Below are positions 16,895-27,217 of a DNA stretch of 48,616 nt, piece after piece. The stretch lies in NCBI GenBank assembly GCA_937902105.1, contig CALGTP010000434.1:1-48616 (forward strand), given 5' to 3'. The translations under genes were made by a program, and so were the position numbers. The first letter of the stretch is position 1. Each line of letters begins with the position of its first letter. The notes beneath the pieces were generated by a model. It was not told where the DNA came from and did not search any database. It saw nothing but the letters and a program-made list of their open reading frames with translations. The DNA comes from an uncultured Actinomycetes bacterium (GTDB lineage: Bacteria > Actinomycetota > Acidimicrobiia > Acidimicrobiales > Ilumatobacteraceae).

Positions 16895-17716
16895 ATGGCT
16901 GTTGAAGAGCGAGTTTCTATTTCTATTGCGAATGGCATTGCTGATGTGCGTTTGAATCGCCCCGATAAGCGCAACGCTCTCGACAACGAGATGTTCATGG
17001 CACTGGCGAGCGCTGGAGAACGACTCAAGTCCGACAAGGGTGTTCGGGTTGTGGTTTTGTCGGGTGAGGGTTCATCTTTTTGCGCCGGCCTTGACTTTGG
17101 ATCATTCCAGCAGATGGCTGGGGGAACGAAGAGTGAAAATGCTGGCGAGGGTAATCCTGGAACGATGGCCTCAGGGCGCATCACCCATCTCGGACAGCAA
17201 GTGGCTTGGGTTTGGCAAGAGATTCCGGTTCCCGTGATTGCTGCGGTTCATGGTCACGCTTTGGGAGGAGGTATCCAGATTTGTCTGGGTGCCGACATCC
17301 GCATCGTGCATCCCGATACACAGATGTCTGTTCGTGAAACGCATTGGGGCCTCGTGCCTGATATGACGGGAACTCAGGTGCTCTCAAACTTAGTGCGCCC
17401 CGATGTGGCTAAAGAGTTGACATTCACCGCCAGAGTTTTCAGCGGTCGTGAAGCCTTTGAACTTGGATTGGCTACCAAACTTTCGGAGACTCCATTAGCT
17501 GATGCGATGGCCATGGCCGCTGAGATCGCAGGTCGTAGTCCAGACGCTGTACGCGGATCCAAAGAGTTGTTTAATCGTGTCTTCTCGGCTGGGGCAGCGG
17601 AACAATTTGCGGAAGAACGTCGAGTGATTGGTTCGTTGATCGGTCGCCCGAATCAGGTTGAAGCCGTGATGTCAAACTTTGAAAAGCGTCCCGCCAACTT
17701 CATCGACCCCTCCTAA
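16895..17716 (+). CDS. Enoyl-CoA hydratase/isomerase (crotonase) family protein
   Basis: 273 residues from the ATG at 16895; a GTG six bases upstream is also possible. The crotonase fold is clear: LNRPDKRNALDNEMF, the oxyanion-hole segments FCAGLDF and HGHALGGGIQI, and VRETHWGLVPDMTG. Of the two classical hydratase glutamates, the second is kept (in RETHWG), but the first is replaced by Gln (GGGIQ where rat crotonase has GGGCE). An Asp occurs in PDMTG at the place of the dienoyl-CoA isomerase acid. It may therefore be an isomerase or another crotonase variant rather than a simple hydratase. CAGAAT ends 6 nt before the ATG, and there is no SD. No partner beta-oxidation genes are adjacent. Confidence 0.88.
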   Translation: MAVEERVSISIANGIADVRLNRPDKRNALDNEMFMALASAGERLKSDKGVRVVVLSGEGSSFCAGLDFGSFQQMAGGTKSENAGEGNPGTMASGRITHLGQQVAWVWQEIPVPVIAAVHGHALGGGIQICLGADIRIVHPDTQMSVRETHWGLVPDMTGTQVLSNLVRPDVAKELTFTARVFSGREAFELGLATKLSETPLADAMAMAAEIAGRSPDAVRGSKELFNRVFSAGAAEQFAEERRVIGSLIGRPNQVEAVMSNFEKRPANFIDPS

Positions 17717-17821
17717 GCAACCAGTCCACACGTTCTAGGTAGGTTGCTGCGCTTAAAACGGCGCTTTGGCTACCGAGAAGCCGGATGTGTCGCATAGATG
17801 TGTCCGATGTCTGAGCTAAAT

Positions 17822-17869
17822 CGATTGGTCATCTGGGCTTTGAGCCCGTAGTGTAGGAATTACCAATCG
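17822..17869 (+). promoter_or_regulatory. Structured leader element upstream of gltB
   Basis: CGATTGGT (17822-17829) is complementary to ACCAATCG (17862-17869). Between them GGGCT-TTG-AGCCC (17835-17847) forms an internal hairpin. The element ends 37 nt before the gltB GTG, within the 190-bp gap 17717-17906. It could be a cis-regulatory RNA for glutamate synthase or a DNA operator; I do not recognise it as a known riboswitch. A TTATTA just before the GTG might alternatively be a -10 box, in which case the element would be upstream DNA. The start of the gap (17740-17790) has only weak self-complementarity. Confidence 0.45.
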
Positions 17870-17906
17870 GGCCAGCGTTGTCCCCGGAGACACAGTTATT
17901 AAGTTC

Positions 17907-20900
17907 GTGGACCCAAGAGAGACAACGATGCAGATACAAACAGATCCTTCAGGCTTACCCAGCGCTCATGGCTTGTACGACCCGCGCTTCGAACATGACG
18001 CCTGCGGTGTCTCTTTTGTGGCCGACATCAAAGGTCGCGCTAGTCACGATTTAGTGCTTCGTGGCCTCGGGGCATTGTGCAATATGGAGCATCGTGGTGC
18101 CACCGGTGCCGAGGCCGAGACTGGCGATGGTGCCGGCGTGCTGCTTCAGATTCCGGATCGCTTTTTGCGCGCTGTAGTTCCTTTTGAATTGCCAGTCGTT
18201 GGCTCGTACATCGTTGGTATGGCGTTTCTGCCGTCGGATATCGCACAAGCGGCGCAGGCACAATTATCAATTGAGAAAATTGTCGCTGAAGAAGGTTTGT
18301 CGGTCCTCGGTTGGCGCGAGGTGCCCGTTGATCCGACCACGCTTGGCGCAGGTGCCCGTGCGGTGATGCCGACCTTCCGCCAAGTCTTTATCAAGGATCC
18401 ACAAGGAGCATCGGGCATTGACCTTGATCGCAAAGTCTTCGTGGCCCGTAAGCGGATTGAGCACGAACTGCCGACCGAACTAAAAACATATTTCCCATCG
18501 CTGAGTTGTCGCACACTGATCTACAAAGGGATGTTCACGACTCCGCAGTTGGGTGCCTTTTATCCGGAACTCGCAGACGAGCGCCTGGAAAGTGCTCTTG
18601 CTCTTGTCCACAGTCGATTTTCAACGAATACATTTCCGTCGTGGCCGCTTGCCCACCCGTATCGCTTCATTGCACACAACGGTGAAATCAATACGGTGCA
18701 AGGAAACCGCAACTGGATGCGCACCCGTGAGGCGTTGCTGCAATCTGATCTGATTCCCGGTCTCGAAAGAGCTTTCCCGATTTGCACCGTTGGTGGTAGC
18801 GACTCAGCAAGCTTTGATGAGGTTTTAGAACTCCTGCATCTCAGCGGGCGCTCTTTGCCCCACTCGATCTTGATGATGATCCCTGAAGCATGGGAGAACC
18901 ACGAGACGATGGACGCGAAAAAGCGCGCTTTCTATCGCTTCCATTCATCGCTGATGGAACCTTGGGATGGTCCAGCATGTGTGGCCTTCACCGATGGCAC
19001 AGTGATCGGTGCTGTACTTGACCGCAATGGTTTACGTCCGAGTCGCTATTGGGTAACAGACGATGAGATGGTCGTGTTGGCATCTGAAGTTGGGGTGCTT
19101 GATATTGACCAAAGTAAGATTGTTCGCAAAGGTCGTCTGCAGCCCGGAAGAATGTTCCTGATCGACACCGCTCAAGGTCGCATCATTGACGATGAAGAAA
19201 TCAAACAAGAGTTAGCCCACGCCGAACCCTATGAGGAATGGTTAGCGGACGGTCTTGTTGAATTGCAGGATCTTCCAAAGCGTGAGCATATGGTCTACAG
19301 CCATGACAGTGTTCTTCGCCGTCAGCAAATGTTTGGTTACACCCACGAAGAACTTAAAGTTATCCTTGCCCCAACATCTAAGACGGGAACTGAGCCCATT
19401 GGTTCAATGGGCTCAGATACTCCGATAGCGGTTCTATCGGATCGCTCGCACCTGTTATTCGACTATTTCCAACAACTTTTTGCTCAGGTGACGAACCCGC
19501 CGCTTGACGCGATTCGTGAAGAAGTAGTGACGAGTGTTGGCTCCACAATCGGGCCCGAGGGCAATCTGTTGGAGCCTGGACCTGATAGTTGCCACCAGTT
19601 GGTCCTGCCGTTCCCAATTATTGACAATGACGAATTAGCGAAAATTATTCATGCTGATGACGAAGCGTCTTATCCAGAGTTGCACGCCCATGTGGTCTCA
19701 GGGTTATATCGCGTCGCTGACGGCGGATCTGGTCTAAAGCAAGCCCTTGATGAAATATGTGCCGATGTGTCGTCGGCCATTGAAGCAGGGGCGCGAATCA
19801 TCGTCTTATCCGATCGCAATAGTGACATGATCCTGGCTCCGATTCCATCGCTGCTTCTCACAGCAGCAGTGCACCACCATCTGATTCGTGAAAAAAAGCG
19901 GACTCAGGTCGGGCTCGTTGTCGAGTCCGGTGATGCTCGTGAAGTGCACCATATGTCCTTGTTGGTTGGTTACGGTGCTGGTGCCGTTAACCCATACCTA
20001 GCCTTTCAATCGATTGAAGACATGATTCGTGAAGATGTTCATGGACTTGGTGGAGTTGACCCCGAATATGCCGTGAAAAAATACATCAAAGCTTCTGGTA
20101 AGGGCATTTTGAAAGTGATGTCCAAGATGGGAGTGAGCACGGTGGCTTCATACACCGGTGCTCAGATTTTTGAAGCGATAGGACTGGGTCACGACCTAGT
20201 GGACGAGTATTTCACTGGGACCGTGAGTCGCTTGGGTGGTATCGGCCTTGATGAGATCGCTACTGAGGTAGCAACTCGCCACGCCGTGGCTTATCCGAAA
20301 AATCCCGAACGGCGGGCACATCGTAAGTTGGAACTTGGTGGCGAATATCAGTGGCGCCGTGAAGGGGAATACCACTTATTCAATCCCGAGACAGTTTTTA
20401 AACTGCAACACTCAACACGCTCTAAGCGCTACGACATCTTCAAGCAATACACACAGTTAGTCAATGACCAATCCAAAAATCTGGCGACTCTGCGCGGCTT
20501 GTTCGAGTTCAATACCGTCGGTCGAACGGCGATAGCGATTGATGAAGTTGAGCCAGTCTCAGACATTGTTCGGCGGTTCTCGACGGGTGCCATGAGTTAC
20601 GGATCGATTTCAGCGGAAGCCCACGAGACCTTGGCTGTGGCGATGAACTCGATCGGTGGTAAGAGCAACACCGGCGAAGGTGGCGAAGACGCTGATCGGT
20701 TGTATGACGCCCCGCGTCGCTCTGCGATCAAGCAAGTTGCTTCAGGACGATTCGGCGTGACGAGCGAATACCTCGTGAACGCTGACGATCTGCAGATCAA
20801 AATCGCTCAGGGTGCGAAACCTGGTGAGGGTGGGCAGTTGCCGGGCTACAAGGTGTATCCGTGGATCGCCAAGACCCGTCACTCAACACCTGGAGTGGGA

Positions 20901-22490
20901 CTCATCAGCCCACCGCCCCACCATGATATTTATTCAATTGAAGATCTCAAGCAACTCATCCATGACCTCAAGAACTCCAATCCTGCGGCACGCGTGCATG
21001 TCAAATTGGTCGCCGAAATGGGAGTGGGCACTGTTGCTGCGGGCGTGAGTAAAGCCAAAGCCGATGTGGTCCTGATTTCGGGGCACGATGGTGGTACTGG
21101 CGCTGCACCGTTGACCTCTTTGAAGCATGCTGGTGCTCCGTGGGAACTGGGCCTGGCCGAAACGCAGCAGACCTTGATGTTGAATGGCTTACGTGATCGG
21201 ATTGTCGTTCAGGCGGACGGTCAACTCAAAACTGGACGCGATGTCATCGTGGCAGCATTGTTAGGGGCCGAAGAGTTCGGTTTCGCAACCGCTCCATTAG
21301 TTGTGAGCGGTTGCATCATGATGCGCGTCTGCCATCTTGACACGTGTCCGGTCGGTGTCGCAACGCAGAATCCTGTGCTCCGTGAGCGTTTCAGCGGCAA
21401 GCCTGAATTCGTCGTGAACTTTTTTGAGTTCATTGCTCAGGAGGTTCGCGAATTGATGGCAGAGTTTGGTTTTCGAACTCTGCAAGAAATGGTCGGACAC
21501 AGTGAGCTGCTCAACACTCGCAGCGCCGTGGATCATTGGAAAGCCAAGGGATTGGACATTTCACCGATTTTGGCTACTTCTCAGAATCCTTATAACCAGT
21601 CAATGCATCAGGATGTTGATCAAGACCATGGTCTTGATGGAGCACTAGATAACGTTTTGATCTCGCGTGCTGAAAAGGCCATTGAGAATGGTGAGAAGCT
21701 TCGCTTCGCATCAACGATCACTAACGTCAATCGCACTGTCGGCACAATGCTCGGCAACGCAGTCACGCGTCGTTGGGCAGGCGCGGGATTACCTGATGAC
21801 ACCATCAGTATCGATTTCACTGGCTCTGCTGGACAAAGTTTTGGGGCATTTATTCCCAAGGGAATCACCTTGCGATTGTCCGGTGACGCCAACGACTATG
21901 TGGGCAAGGGTCTCTCGGGGGGTCGGATTGTTATTCGTCCCGATCATGCAGCCACTTTTGTGGCTGAAGACAACGTGATCGCAGGGAATGTCATTGGCTA
22001 TGGCGCCACAAGTGGCGAGATCTATTTGCGGGGCATCGTGGGTGAACGATTCTGTGTTCGTAACTCGGGCGCTACTACCGTCGTTGAAGGTCTTGGTGAT
22101 CATGGTTGCGAATACATGACCGCTGGGCGAGTGGTAGTGCTTGGTGCTACAGGGCGCAACTTCGCTGCTGGAATGTCTGGGGGCGTGGCCTACGTCTATG
22201 ACCCAGATTCAGTCTTTGCGGCCAAGGTGAACTATGAGATGGTCGAACTTGAGACCCTAGATGACACAGATCGCAGTGAATTGGAGAGCATTTTGTTGAC
22301 ACATGTTGCCGAAACGCAAAGCGCGGTTGGAGTGAGAATTCTTGGCGAGTGGAAAATTGAATCTGCGAAATTTGTCAAGGTCATGCCGCGTGATTACAAG
22401 AGAGTCCTCGCTGTCATGGCGCAGGCGCAAGCATCAGGTTCAAGTGAACAAGAAACATTGGATAGCGTGATGGAGGCAGCTCGTGGGTGA
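17907..22490 (+). CDS. gltB: Glutamate synthase (NADPH) large subunit
   Basis: 1527 residues from GTG; an ATG at 17928 is the alternative. The N-terminal propeptide ends before Cys33 ([14 protein letters not shown]), the nucleophile of the class II glutamine amidotransferase domain that releases ammonia from glutamine. A central domain, the FMN-binding synthase domain ([44 protein letters not shown]) and the C-terminal GXGXG beta-helix domain follow. The [3Fe-4S] cysteines are in [16 protein letters not shown] (C-x5-C-x4-C). The subunit makes two glutamates from 2-oxoglutarate and glutamine. Its stop overlaps the gltD start by 8 nt. A possible structured leader precedes it. Confidence 0.98.
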   Translation: MDPRETTMQIQTDPSGLPSAHGLYDPRFEHDACGVSFVADIKGRASHDLVLRGLGALCNMEHRGATGAEAETGDGAGVLLQIPDRFLRAVVPFELPVVGSYIVGMAFLPSDIAQAAQAQLSIEKIVAEEGLSVLGWREVPVDPTTLGAGARAVMPTFRQVFIKDPQGASGIDLDRKVFVARKRIEHELPTELKTYFPSLSCRTLIYKGMFTTPQLGAFYPELADERLESALALVHSRFSTNTFPSWPLAHPYRFIAHNGEINTVQGNRNWMRTREALLQSDLIPGLERAFPICTVGGSDSASFDEVLELLHLSGRSLPHSILMMIPEAWENHETMDAKKRAFYRFHSSLMEPWDGPACVAFTDGTVIGAVLDRNGLRPSRYWVTDDEMVVLASEVGVLDIDQSKIVRKGRLQPGRMFLIDTAQGRIIDDEEIKQELAHAEPYEEWLADGLVELQDLPKREHMVYSHDSVLRRQQMFGYTHEELKVILAPTSKTGTEPIGSMGSDTPIAVLSDRSHLLFDYFQQLFAQVTNPPLDAIREEVVTSVGSTIGPEGNLLEPGPDSCHQLVLPFPIIDNDELAKIIHADDEASYPELHAHVVSGLYRVADGGSGLKQALDEICADVSSAIEAGARIIVLSDRNSDMILAPIPSLLLTAAVHHHLIREKKRTQVGLVVESGDAREVHHMSLLVGYGAGAVNPYLAFQSIEDMIREDVHGLGGVDPEYAVKKYIKASGKGILKVMSKMGVSTVASYTGAQIFEAIGLGHDLVDEYFTGTVSRLGGIGLDEIATEVATRHAVAYPKNPERRAHRKLELGGEYQWRREGEYHLFNPETVFKLQHSTRSKRYDIFKQYTQLVNDQSKNLATLRGLFEFNTVGRTAIAIDEVEPVSDIVRRFSTGAMSYGSISAEAHETLAVAMNSIGGKSNTGEGGEDADRLYDAPRRSAIKQVASGRFGVTSEYLVNADDLQIKIAQGAKPGEGGQLPGYKVYPWIAKTRHSTPGVGLISPPPHHDIYSIEDLKQLIHDLKNSNPAARVHVKLVAEMGVGTVAAGVSKAKADVVLISGHDGGTGAAPLTSLKHAGAPWELGLAETQQTLMLNGLRDRIVVQADGQLKTGRDVIVAALLGAEEFGFATAPLVVSGCIMMRVCHLDTCPVGVATQNPVLRERFSGKPEFVVNFFEFIAQEVRELMAEFGFRTLQEMVGHSELLNTRSAVDHWKAKGLDISPILATSQNPYNQSMHQDVDQDHGLDGALDNVLISRAEKAIENGEKLRFASTITNVNRTVGTMLGNAVTRRWAGAGLPDDTISIDFTGSAGQSFGAFIPKGITLRLSGDANDYVGKGLSGGRIVIRPDHAATFVAEDNVIAGNVIGYGATSGEIYLRGIVGERFCVRNSGATTVVEGLGDHGCEYMTAGRVVVLGATGRNFAAGMSGGVAYVYDPDSVFAAKVNYEMVELETLDDTDRSELESILLTHVAETQSAVGVRILGEWKIESAKFVKVMPRDYKRVLAVMAQAQASGSSEQETLDSVMEAARG

Positions 22491-23934
22491 GACAACTGGA
22501 TTCTTGAAATGGGATCGACAGGGACCAAGTTATCGTCCAGTTTCGGTGCGCTTACGGGACTGGAAAGAGGTCTACGAGCCATTCGATCATGACGAGTTGA
22601 ATAAGCAAGCGGGACGTTGCATGGATTGTGGTATCCCGTTTTGCAACAACGGATGTCCACTTGGGAACTTGATTCCCGATTGGAACGATCTGGTGTATCG
22701 CGGCCATTGGCAAGATGCCATTGATCGTTTGCATGCCACTAACAACTTTCCTGAGTTCACTGGTCGCTTGTGCCCTGCACCATGCGAATCGGCTTGCGTC
22801 GTGGGCATTAATTCCAACCCTGTGGCGATTAAGCAAGTCGAAGTGGAAATCATTGATCGTGCGTGGGAAGAAGGTTGGGTCATTCCGCAACTGCCGAGTG
22901 TGAAAACTGGCAAGCGCGTGGCCGTGATTGGGTCGGGTCCTGCAGGTTTGGCAGTTGCCCAGCAACTGACGCGTGCGGGCCACGAAGTTGTCGTTCTCGA
23001 AAGGGCTGATCGCATTGGTGGATTAATGCGCTACGGCATTCCTGAGTTCAAAATGGAAAAGCGTCACCTTGATCGTCGTATTGAACAGATGGAAGCCGAA
23101 GGTACTGAGTTTCGAACTAACGCAATCGTCGGTCAAAATGTGGATGTTGATGTTTTGTTGGCTACTTTTGACTCGGTCGTTTTGGCCTGTGGGGCAACTG
23201 CATGGCGCGAACTCGCAGTGCCCGGTCGTGACCTAGGCGGAATCCATCAAGCCATGGAGTACCTGCCATGGGCGAATAAAGTGCAGCAAGGTGATATCGA
23301 TGCCTCGCCGATCAATGTTGCTGGTCGCCATGTAGTGATTATCGGTGGTGGAGATACTGGTGCTGATTGCTTAGGCACTGCTCATCGTCAGGGAGCCGCA
23401 TCGGTCACCCAACTGGAAATTATGCCTCAGCCTCCGATGGAACGTGGCGGGGTTAACCCATGGCCACAATTTGCCATGGTCTACAAAGTGACATCGGCTC
23501 ACGAAGAGGGTGGACAGCGTTTGTTTAGCGTGAACACCGAGAAATTCCTTGACAATGGCGAGGGTCGGGTACGCGCCTTGTTGCTTCATGAGGTTGAAAT
23601 GAAAGACGGAAAGTTCACCAAGGTGGAAGGTAGCGAACGTGAGATCGCCGCCGAGTTTGTATTCCTTGCGATGGGATTCGTGGGACCAGAAAAGGACTCA
23701 TGGCTTGACAAATTGGGTGTTGAACTTGACGAGAGAGGCAATCTCAAGCGCGATGATGCGTACATGTCAAATGTCCCTGGGGTGTTCGTAGCGGGAGACA
23801 TGGGTCGCGGACAAAGCCTGATTGTTTGGGCAATAGCCGAGGGTCGGGCTTGTGCTGCAGGCGTCGATACGTACCTGATGGGTGAGACGACACTGCCTGC
23901 GCCGATTCCGCCGAGTGCCCGACCATTGGTGTAA
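22483..23934 (+). CDS. gltD: Glutamate synthase small subunit
   Basis: 483 residues. It supplies electrons from NADPH to GltB through FAD and [4Fe-4S] clusters. Cluster cysteines are in [17 protein letters not shown] and in [16 protein letters not shown]. The FAD dinucleotide motif is [15 protein letters not shown], the NADPH motif is [14 protein letters not shown], and the C-terminal FAD-binding [23 protein letters not shown] is intact. The GTG start lies inside the end of gltB and has a strong SD, GGAGG at 22472-22476, six bases upstream. The two genes form the usual gltBD operon. The LysM lipoprotein gene begins soon after. Confidence 0.97.
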   Translation: MGETTGFLKWDRQGPSYRPVSVRLRDWKEVYEPFDHDELNKQAGRCMDCGIPFCNNGCPLGNLIPDWNDLVYRGHWQDAIDRLHATNNFPEFTGRLCPAPCESACVVGINSNPVAIKQVEVEIIDRAWEEGWVIPQLPSVKTGKRVAVIGSGPAGLAVAQQLTRAGHEVVVLERADRIGGLMRYGIPEFKMEKRHLDRRIEQMEAEGTEFRTNAIVGQNVDVDVLLATFDSVVLACGATAWRELAVPGRDLGGIHQAMEYLPWANKVQQGDIDASPINVAGRHVVIIGGGDTGADCLGTAHRQGAASVTQLEIMPQPPMERGGVNPWPQFAMVYKVTSAHEEGGQRLFSVNTEKFLDNGEGRVRALLLHEVEMKDGKFTKVEGSEREIAAEFVFLAMGFVGPEKDSWLDKLGVELDERGNLKRDDAYMSNVPGVFVAGDMGRGQSLIVWAIAEGRACAAGVDTYLMGETTLPAPIPPSARPLV

Positions 23935-24002
23935 GGACCGGTGAAACACTCAACTGTGGCGTTGTCCACAGGTGTTGCCGTGTTCGCGACCGCAAAACGA
24001 TC

Positions 24003-24008
24003 TAGATT
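24003..24008 (+). promoter_or_regulatory. Putative -10 box (TAGATT) of the LysM lipoprotein gene
   Basis: TAGATT ends 7 nt before the GTG at 24016. That GTG is the codon from which the encoded protein begins with a normal-length lipoprotein signal peptide. The two facts support each other, and no SD is present. Confidence 0.5.
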
Positions 24009-24015
24009 GACGCCC

Positions 24016-24582
24016 GTGCTTAGAGTTCGTATTTCATTGATTGGTGTTGGTCTTGCAGGCATGGCTTTGCTGGCTTCCTGCGGCGCTGACCCTGGTTCCT
24101 CGGCGACTACTTTGCGTCCGCTGACGTCCACTAATTACGCCACCACTCCGCCCTCGGTGGTGACGACCGTTGACCCAGCAAACACTTTGCCGCCGGCTAT
24201 CAGTTACACGATTGTCAGTGGCGATTCTGTGTACGCCATCGCTGGTCGTTTCGGGGTAGCGCCGGTTGAGTTAGCGAGTTACAACAATTGGCCCGAAGGC
24301 ATTTTGCATAATCTCGTGGTTGGGCAAAATATTTTGATTCCACCCTCGGCAATGCAGACCACTACTTTGCCTGGTCTGCCGATTCCAACAGAGACGACAA
24401 TGCCTGGGCCCGACCCGGGTCAAGGTAAGTACACCGTTGTCGCAGGTGACTCATTTTCTGCTATTGCCAATCAGTGGGGCGTCACGGTGTCGGCGCTGAT
24501 GGCTGCCAATGGTTGGGTTGATGTATCTGTGGTGATTTTGCCAGGAGACGAAATCAATATTCCTGTGAAAACGAAACCCTAG
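24016..24582 (+). CDS. Lipoprotein with two LysM domains
   Basis: 188 residues from the GTG at 24016. A frame-open GTG at 23941 would add 25 residues in front and make an abnormally long signal peptide. The signal peptide LRVRISLIGVGLAGMALLASC ends in the lipobox LASC, so the protein should be lipid-anchored outside the membrane. A Thr/Ser/Pro-rich linker leads to LysM 1 (YTIVSGDSVYAIAGRFGVAP...ILIPP) and, after a second Pro/Thr linker, LysM 2 (YTVVAGDSFSAIANQWGVTV...INIPV). LysM domains bind N-acetylglucosamine in peptidoglycan. No catalytic domain is present, so it may be a wall-tethering protein. It follows gltD in the same direction but probably has its own leaderless promoter. Confidence 0.85.
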   Translation: MLRVRISLIGVGLAGMALLASCGADPGSSATTLRPLTSTNYATTPPSVVTTVDPANTLPPAISYTIVSGDSVYAIAGRFGVAPVELASYNNWPEGILHNLVVGQNILIPPSAMQTTTLPGLPIPTETTMPGPDPGQGKYTVVAGDSFSAIANQWGVTVSALMAANGWVDVSVVILPGDEINIPVKTKP

Positions 24583-24591
24583 AAGACTTCG

Positions 24592-25620
24592 TTAGTTTCC
24601 AAGATCTGGCCAGCGTCGTTTTTGGCGGCGCCGTAATCCCGCAGTGCCCATTTCGCGTCGCTCAGAAAGAGCCCACTGACGTCGCCATCCGGTGTATTCG
24701 GGGCCCGTCAACTTTGTATTTTCTTTGCGCGCTGAACGTTGTCGAGCAGTCCAGAAATCGGTTAAAGATTCGTCACCAAGTTCGGTTACGGCCGCCTCAA
24801 TACGTGCCGAAAATCTGCGTGTATTTTCTTCGTCAAGAGCTCGTAATGGTTGGCCAAAAACCACCTTCGTAGTGCCCAATTTGGGTCGCGTCATGCCCTT
24901 GCCGAAAAGCGCACCCGTGCCATCGATAAAAACTGGGACCACGGCGGCACCGGTTCTTGCCGAGAGATAAGCGGCGCCACCTTTGAAGTCTTGACCCCAG
25001 CCATCAGGTGAGCGGCCACCTTCTGGGTAGATCATCAAACTCCAGCCATCGTCAATGAGTTCTTTGATCATCTCTGAGGATTTGCGACCAGTGACCTCGC
25101 GATCAATAGGGATCGCATTGAGAGACAATGAGGCCATCATGGCTTTCCAACGTTTGTCAAAAAAGTAATCAGCCGCCGCAGCCACAACAAGTTTTGAGCG
25201 CCAGGGTTCGGGAACTGTGATCGCCATCACTGCGGTGTCGAGGTGACTGTGGTGGTTGGGTGTGAAAATTAAAGGTGGGGGATCATCGAGTCGCTGTAAG
25301 TCGCTGAGTCGATCAGTGCCATATACCTTGGGGCTAGTGATGCCTTTGATGACGAGTCGCATCGGTCCGTTGACGATGCCTCGGCGGACAAACTTGGCGG
25401 GAGCCTTGCGAGCCCACGAGGTGTCGTAATCCGCTCCGAGTTTTGCTGGCTTGTGGGGAACATCCATTCCCAAAGGCACAGTCGGTGGAAGATATGGAAA
25501 ACCCTGACGATAGGTGCGTTTGGCAATTGGGTGAGTGATCCGTTCAACCCAGTCACCAAGGCGCGCTGCTTTAGCTAAATTGCTCGGCTTCCAAGGTGCA
25601 TCGTCGCGTCGGGCCATCAC
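24592..25620 (-). CDS. PlsC-type 1-acyl-glycerol-3-phosphate acyltransferase-like protein
   Basis: 342 residues, start GTG immediately followed by ATG. The acyltransferase signature is NHHSHLD (His123 and Asp128 form the H-x4-D pair), with YPEGGRSPDGWG (glycerol-phosphate-binding block) about 75 residues later. PlsC-like enzymes move an acyl chain from acyl-CoA or acyl-ACP onto lysophosphatidate or other hydroxyls. The N-terminal 100 residues and the basic, Arg-rich C-terminus (RRRQKRRW) are extensions beyond the core fold. It is the last gene of the four-gene operon, 10 bp after the LarA-like stop, which suggests its acceptor may be a product of those enzymes. Confidence 0.85.
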   Translation of the reverse strand: MMARRDDAPWKPSNLAKAARLGDWVERITHPIAKRTYRQGFPYLPPTVPLGMDVPHKPAKLGADYDTSWARKAPAKFVRRGIVNGPMRLVIKGITSPKVYGTDRLSDLQRLDDPPPLIFTPNHHSHLDTAVMAITVPEPWRSKLVVAAAADYFFDKRWKAMMASLSLNAIPIDREVTGRKSSEMIKELIDDGWSLMIYPEGGRSPDGWGQDFKGGAAYLSARTGAAVVPVFIDGTGALFGKGMTRPKLGTTKVVFGQPLRALDEENTRRFSARIEAAVTELGDESLTDFWTARQRSARKENTKLTGPEYTGWRRQWALSERREMGTAGLRRRQKRRWPDLGN

Positions 25621-25630
25621 AGTTCTCTAT

Positions 25631-27217
25631 TCACGAGACATCGGCCACCATCAGCGGTGGCGAATGGAGATGGGTGATGGTGGGTGCGCGACCAACAACA
25701 TCGCTGGCGATTTCCAAAGCATCATCCATTGTTGAAGCGGGCACGAATCCGAGACGGCGAACAGTCTTAGGGTCTCCACCCACGATGATAATTCTGCTGC
25801 AGTGCTGTAGAGCATGGCTACCCCAGTACCACATGTAGAAAGGATGCACTCCGTGATAGGCGTAGGTGGTGCGATACAGATGCTTATACCATTCGTCTTC
25901 GGCGTACTGCTTCTCCCATTTTTGTGACATCACATGTGGGTCAGTGGTATCAGCGAGAACTTGCTCAAAGAAGTCGATATATGACGGATGATGCACGGGA
26001 TGGAAATCTGGTTGAGTTGGGTGAGTCATGATGATCACTCCGCCTTCACGCACCAACGGCATGCCTTTGTACATGTTGAAGTAGTAACCAAGACCCATGC
26101 ACATCACCAAGATCGGGTTGAGGATCGAGTTCACGTTGTAAGGACTGATGTAGGGGATGCCCATCGTCAAAATGTCGGTCTGACCTTTCACCTCAACGAG
26201 TTGCTGCTTATAGACGTGTTCCGTCGTGATGCGGTGTACGGCTTCAACGTCACCAGCTTGCACGCTTGTCATCTGGTGGGGGGCTTCAATTGAATGAAAT
26301 ATCTTGCGTGCCAGACGTGTTGGCGTGCGCTTCAGCGCTTTGGTTGAAGCGAGATAGGTCATACGGTCAGAGGGTGACCATTCCCATTCACGTTTGGCTA
26401 GGAAACCAAATGGAGAGGGAAATGTGTCGGTGTTCAAAGTGGTTTCAATTTGGAAAACTTTGACACCACTGTCGATCAAGACTTTGCCCATTCGCCAGTT
26501 GCTTTTGTGCAGTTCACTGCGGTGCTGATCCATAAAACTACGAGAATGAATCATCGTTTCAGGATTGTGATGATGACGTAGCGACTTATAAGAGGAAAGG
26601 CCTGTTGCGGTGCTCTTCCAACCACCGTCCATGGCCACGAGGTTGATGTTGACATAGACAAGTAGATCGCTCTCAGCGGCACGCTTATTGATTTCAACAT
26701 CTTCGCCGTGTGGGGTTTGCCCGAGGTAGGTCAAATTATCGGGGTCTTCTGCATCATGTTGATACAACGTCCCACGCGGAGCGAAGGCATCGTAGATGCG
26801 ATCGCCCAGGCAGTGGCGAAGTTCTTCTTCGGTCATTCGGCGATGCAGTGCCAAGGCTGAAATGATGTGCACATCGTCAACACCCGCTTCGGCGGCCATG
26901 TCGAGTACTGCCTCAATGACGCGCTGACGAATATCGGGGCGTTCCATCTTGGGTAAGGGCAAACTCACATCGTCAAAAGCGATAGTCAGTTTCATTCCAG
27001 GGAACAGTTGCTCGGGTAAGGGGTCTTGTTCAATGGGATTGAGAAGGGCATGACGAATTGCACCGTCGACATCCTCAATGGCTGGGAGAGGTTCTGGCGC
27101 GTAGATCACGCGACTACGACCAGCAGGCAGTTTTTCTAAGGAAAAGTTTTCACCTCGCCAAAATAAAATAGGTGGTGTCGACTTATCAACTTCTAAAACA
27201 AAACCAGGACGAGGCAT
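25631..27217 (-). CDS. LarA-like (nickel-pincer lactate racemase superfamily, DUF2088) protein
   Basis: 528 residues; characterised LarA is about 425. The N-terminal half shows the family pattern: IAFDDVSLPLP (LarA D-x-TRP region), ALALHRRMTEEELRHCLG (LarA THRPMTEEE), QHD, then DGGWKSTATGLSSYKSLRHHH. His125, Lys201 and His217 have the same spacings (76 and 16 residues) as LarA His108, Lys184 (covalent nickel-pincer nucleotide site) and His200 (Ni ligand). The position of the second catalytic His174 is Ile191, so ordinary two-base racemisation is doubtful. The C-terminal half is rich in His, Trp and Tyr. Its ATG overlaps the dehydrogenase stop (TAATG), indicating translational coupling. Substrate unknown; possibly a hydroxy-acid redox or epimerisation step. 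Confidence 0.75.
   Translation of the reverse strand: MPRPGFVLEVDKSTPPILFWRGENFSLEKLPAGRSRVIYAPEPLPAIEDVDGAIRHALLNPIEQDPLPEQLFPGMKLTIAFDDVSLPLPKMERPDIRQRVIEAVLDMAAEAGVDDVHIISALALHRRMTEEELRHCLGDRIYDAFAPRGTLYQHDAEDPDNLTYLGQTPHGEDVEINKRAAESDLLVYVNINLVAMDGGWKSTATGLSSYKSLRHHHNPETMIHSRSFMDQHRSELHKSNWRMGKVLIDSGVKVFQIETTLNTDTFPSPFGFLAKREWEWSPSDRMTYLASTKALKRTPTRLARKIFHSIEAPHQMTSVQAGDVEAVHRITTEHVYKQQLVEVKGQTDILTMGIPYISPYNVNSILNPILVMCMGLGYYFNMYKGMPLVREGGVIIMTHPTQPDFHPVHHPSYIDFFEQVLADTTDPHVMSQKWEKQYAEDEWYKHLYRTTYAYHGVHPFYMWYWGSHALQHCSRIIIVGGDPKTVRRLGFVPASTMDDALEIASDVVGRAPTITHLHSPPLMVADVS

Noticed and set aside
23586-24131. Minus-strand frame of 181 codons over the end of gltD and the LysM gene
   Set aside because: Both plus-strand genes have clear motifs there; the minus frame has none.
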